The notes under the pieces: model-generated | Told to the model about the DNA's origin: nothing | What the model saw: the letters and a program-made list of their open reading frames with translations, nothing else | Databases searched by the model: none | Position numbers and translations under genes: made by a program | Source: Lachnospiraceae bacterium UBA3785 | GTDB taxonomy: Bacteria; Bacillota; Clostridia; Lachnospirales; Lachnospiraceae | Reading direction: 5' to 3' | Length of the DNA stretch: 8,982 nucleotides | Assembly (NCBI GenBank): GCA_002369495.1 | Contig: DFFD01000201.1 | Span: 5,881 to 14,862 of the forward strand | In this document: positions 7,892-8,982 of the stretch, piece by piece | Layout of the letters: each line of letters begins with the position of its first letter | How positions within the stretch are numbered: the first letter of the stretch is position 1

Positions 7892-7896
7892 GAGGA
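7892..7896 (+). promoter_or_regulatory. Ribosome binding site GAGGA for rfbD
   Basis: GAGGA sits 6 nt before the ATG at 7903, in the 39-bp gap after the second glycosyltransferase. The gap has no convincing hairpin terminator or -10/-35 promoter, so rfbD is probably read from the same transcript. Confidence 0.75.
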
Positions 7897-7902
7897 AACA
7901 AT

Positions 7903-8823
7903 ATGCGTTATTTTGTGACAGGCGTAGCCGGACAGCTCGGCCACGACGTGATGAATGAACTGGCGAAGCGCGGCATCGAGGGAGTCGGAACCGACCTGAA
8001 GGACGTCTACAGCGGCGTGATGGACGGGACTCCCGTCACGACGATGCCCTATGTCGGCATGGACATCACAGACGCGGAGGCGGTCGAGCGGACGATCAGG
8101 GCCGCGAACGTCGACGGCGTGATCCACTGCGCGGCCTGGACGGCGGTCGACAAGGCGGAGGAGCTGCCGGAGCTGGTCCATAAGATCAACGCGGTCGGCA
8201 CCGAAAATATCGCGAAGGTCTGCGAGGAGCTTGACATCCCGATGATGTATTTCTCGACGGACTATGTCTTCAACGGGAACGGCACCCGCCCGTGGGAGCC
8301 GGACGATGCGTACGAGCCGCTCGGCGTCTACGGGAAAACCAAGGCGGAAGGCGAAGTCGCGGTGAAGGAGCATGTGAAGAAGTTCTTTATCCTCCGCATC
8401 GCGTGGGTCTTCGGCGTGAACGGCAAGAACTTTATCAAGACCATGCTGAACCTGGCGAAGACGCACGATCATCTGCGTGTCGTCAATGACCAGATCGGCA
8501 CCCCGACCTACACCTACGATCTCGCCCGCCTTGTCGTCGACATGATCGGTACCGACAAATACGGCATCTACCATGTGACCAACGAGGGAGATTACATCTC
8601 CTGGTATGATTTCGCGAAGGCGATCTTTGAGACCGCCGGCGTCACCAACATGACCGTGGACCCGGTTTCCTCGGAAGAGTACGGAGCCGCCGCGAAACGC
8701 CCCTACAACAGCCGCATGAACCGCTCCAAAATCGTGGAGAACGGCTTTACGCCGCTGCCGGACTGGCGCGATGCGCTGGCCCGCTATGTCGCCATTTTAA
8801 AGGAAAATGAAGAGAATGCCTGA
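7903..8823 (+). CDS. rfbD: dTDP-4-dehydrorhamnose reductase
   Basis: This 306-aa protein is an extended short-chain dehydrogenase/reductase that reduces dTDP-4-keto-L-rhamnose to dTDP-L-rhamnose with NAD(P)H, the last step of donor synthesis in the cytoplasm. The Rossmann glycine motif is TGVAGQLG (G7, G10, G13). HCAAWTAVDKAE (about 74-85) corresponds to the family's NAAAYTAVDKAE. STDYVF (118-123) provides T119, and Y143 with K147 form the YxxxK pair. From memory of Salmonella RmlD (T104, Y128, K132), all three catalytic residues are shifted by the same 15 positions, consistent with a slightly longer N-terminal half. Further signatures are RIAWVFGVNGKNF, DQIGTPTYTYDLA and RPYNSRMNRSK. Length is typical for the family. 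A ribosome site 6 nt upstream supports the start. The partner genes rfbA, rfbB and rfbC are not in the window and must lie elsewhere. This gene anchors the locus to rhamnose. Confidence 0.96.
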   Translation: MRYFVTGVAGQLGHDVMNELAKRGIEGVGTDLKDVYSGVMDGTPVTTMPYVGMDITDAEAVERTIRAANVDGVIHCAAWTAVDKAEELPELVHKINAVGTENIAKVCEELDIPMMYFSTDYVFNGNGTRPWEPDDAYEPLGVYGKTKAEGEVAVKEHVKKFFILRIAWVFGVNGKNFIKTMLNLAKTHDHLRVVNDQIGTPTYTYDLARLVVDMIGTDKYGIYHVTNEGDYISWYDFAKAIFETAGVTNMTVDPVSSEEYGAAAKRPYNSRMNRSKIVENGFTPLPDWRDALARYVAILKENEENA

Positions 8824-8982
8824 AAGAAGAAAGAGCGCCGTCAAAGAAAATAAGCTGATACACGCAAAAAGGAGGACGATCTTCGTGCTCCTCGGGCTTA
8901 TTCTGGCGACGGCGCTTGTCGTCTTCTTCGACTATATCTTCGGGCCGAGGCTGTTTGCGTTCTATGACATCGGGTCCGACAC
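8807..8982 (+). CDS. N-terminal fragment of a membrane protein, 3'-truncated by the window
   Basis: The frame is open to the window end and starts inside the last codons of rfbD. The first about 26 residues are strongly basic. A hydrophobic segment follows (TIFVLLGLILATALVVFF), then a short stretch ending in FAFYDIGSD. A basic tail before a membrane helix fits a cytoplasmic N-terminus under the positive-inside rule, so this looks like an uncleaved signal anchor or the first helix of a polytopic protein. The DIGSD ending recalls the start of large polytopic proteins of Gram-positive surface-glycan loci (YfhO-like), but that match rests on very few residues. Three in-frame starts are possible: ATG 8807, ATG 8816 and GTG 8885. 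AAAGGA at 8799-8804 is 2 nt from the first and 11 nt from the second, while a near-perfect AAGGAGG precedes the GTG. Location beside glycosyltransferases suggests a role in glycan transfer or export. Confidence 0.7.
   Translation, partial: MKRMPERRKSAVKENKLIHAKRRTIFVLLGLILATALVVFFDYIFGPRLFAFYDIGSD
8869..8875 (+). promoter_or_regulatory. AAGGAGG Shine-Dalgarno candidate inside the terminal membrane-protein frame
   Basis: AAGGAGG lies 9 nt before an in-frame GTG at 8885. It also encodes lysine-arginine-arginine in the longer reading, so it may be coincidental. If used, the protein would start directly at its membrane helix and lose the basic tail. Confidence 0.4.

Noticed and set aside
7864..7902. 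Possible promoter or terminator in the largest intergenic gap
   Set aside because: The 39-bp gap has only a short GC-rich stretch without a convincing stem or T-run, and no recognisable -35/-10 pair. It holds the rfbD ribosome site and nothing else I can support.
5329..8574. A 1081-codon open frame on the - strand across the second dual GT and rfbD
   Set aside because: It is antisense to two well-supported genes with intact catalytic motifs. Its translation is rich in Arg, Asp, Val and Leu with no recognisable domain, as expected from the codon bias of GC-rich genes read backwards.

Overview
The window is a densely packed stretch of a cell-surface polysaccharide locus. All six genes lie on the + strand. 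Junctions are 3 bp, a 4-bp ATGA overlap, a 14-bp overlap, 39 bp and a further small overlap, so it reads as the interior of one operon. I see no promoter, terminator, RNA gene, mobile element or CRISPR array. The outer two genes run off the window: the first lacks its 5' end and the last its 3' end. GC content looks like roughly 55-60% by eye. The RgpF-type and dual-GT2 protein styles and the strong Shine-Dalgarno sites suggest a Bacillota/Clostridia organism, perhaps Lachnospiraceae-like. That placement is inference and not certain.

Layout: (1) 1-1050, C-terminal part of a rhamnan-synthesis F (RgpF) family protein. (2) 1054-3087, a 677-aa fusion of a SAM methyltransferase, an APH/protein-kinase-like domain and a C-terminal coiled coil. 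(3) 3084-5444 and (4) 5431-7863, two paralogous large proteins, each with a beta-rich N-terminal module and two GT2 glycosyltransferase domains. (5) 7903-8823, rfbD/rmlD, dTDP-4-dehydrorhamnose reductase, the last step of dTDP-L-rhamnose synthesis. (6) 8807 to the end, the start of a membrane protein with an N-terminal transmembrane segment.

How the genes fit together: RfbD supplies dTDP-L-rhamnose. The RgpF-like protein and the two dual-GT2 enzymes, with up to four GT2 active sites, would build a rhamnose-containing glycan at the cytoplasmic face. The methyltransferase-kinase-coiled-coil protein would modify or cap it. The last gene may be a membrane protein that handles the lipid-linked or exported product. 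The most interesting element is gene 2. Its domain order matches the Gram-negative O-antigen chain terminator and length ruler WbdD, but here it sits in what looks like a Gram-positive rhamnan locus. Its pairing with a dual-GT2 protein also resembles a split form of the S-layer glycan enzyme WsaE (methyltransferase plus two rhamnosyltransferases).
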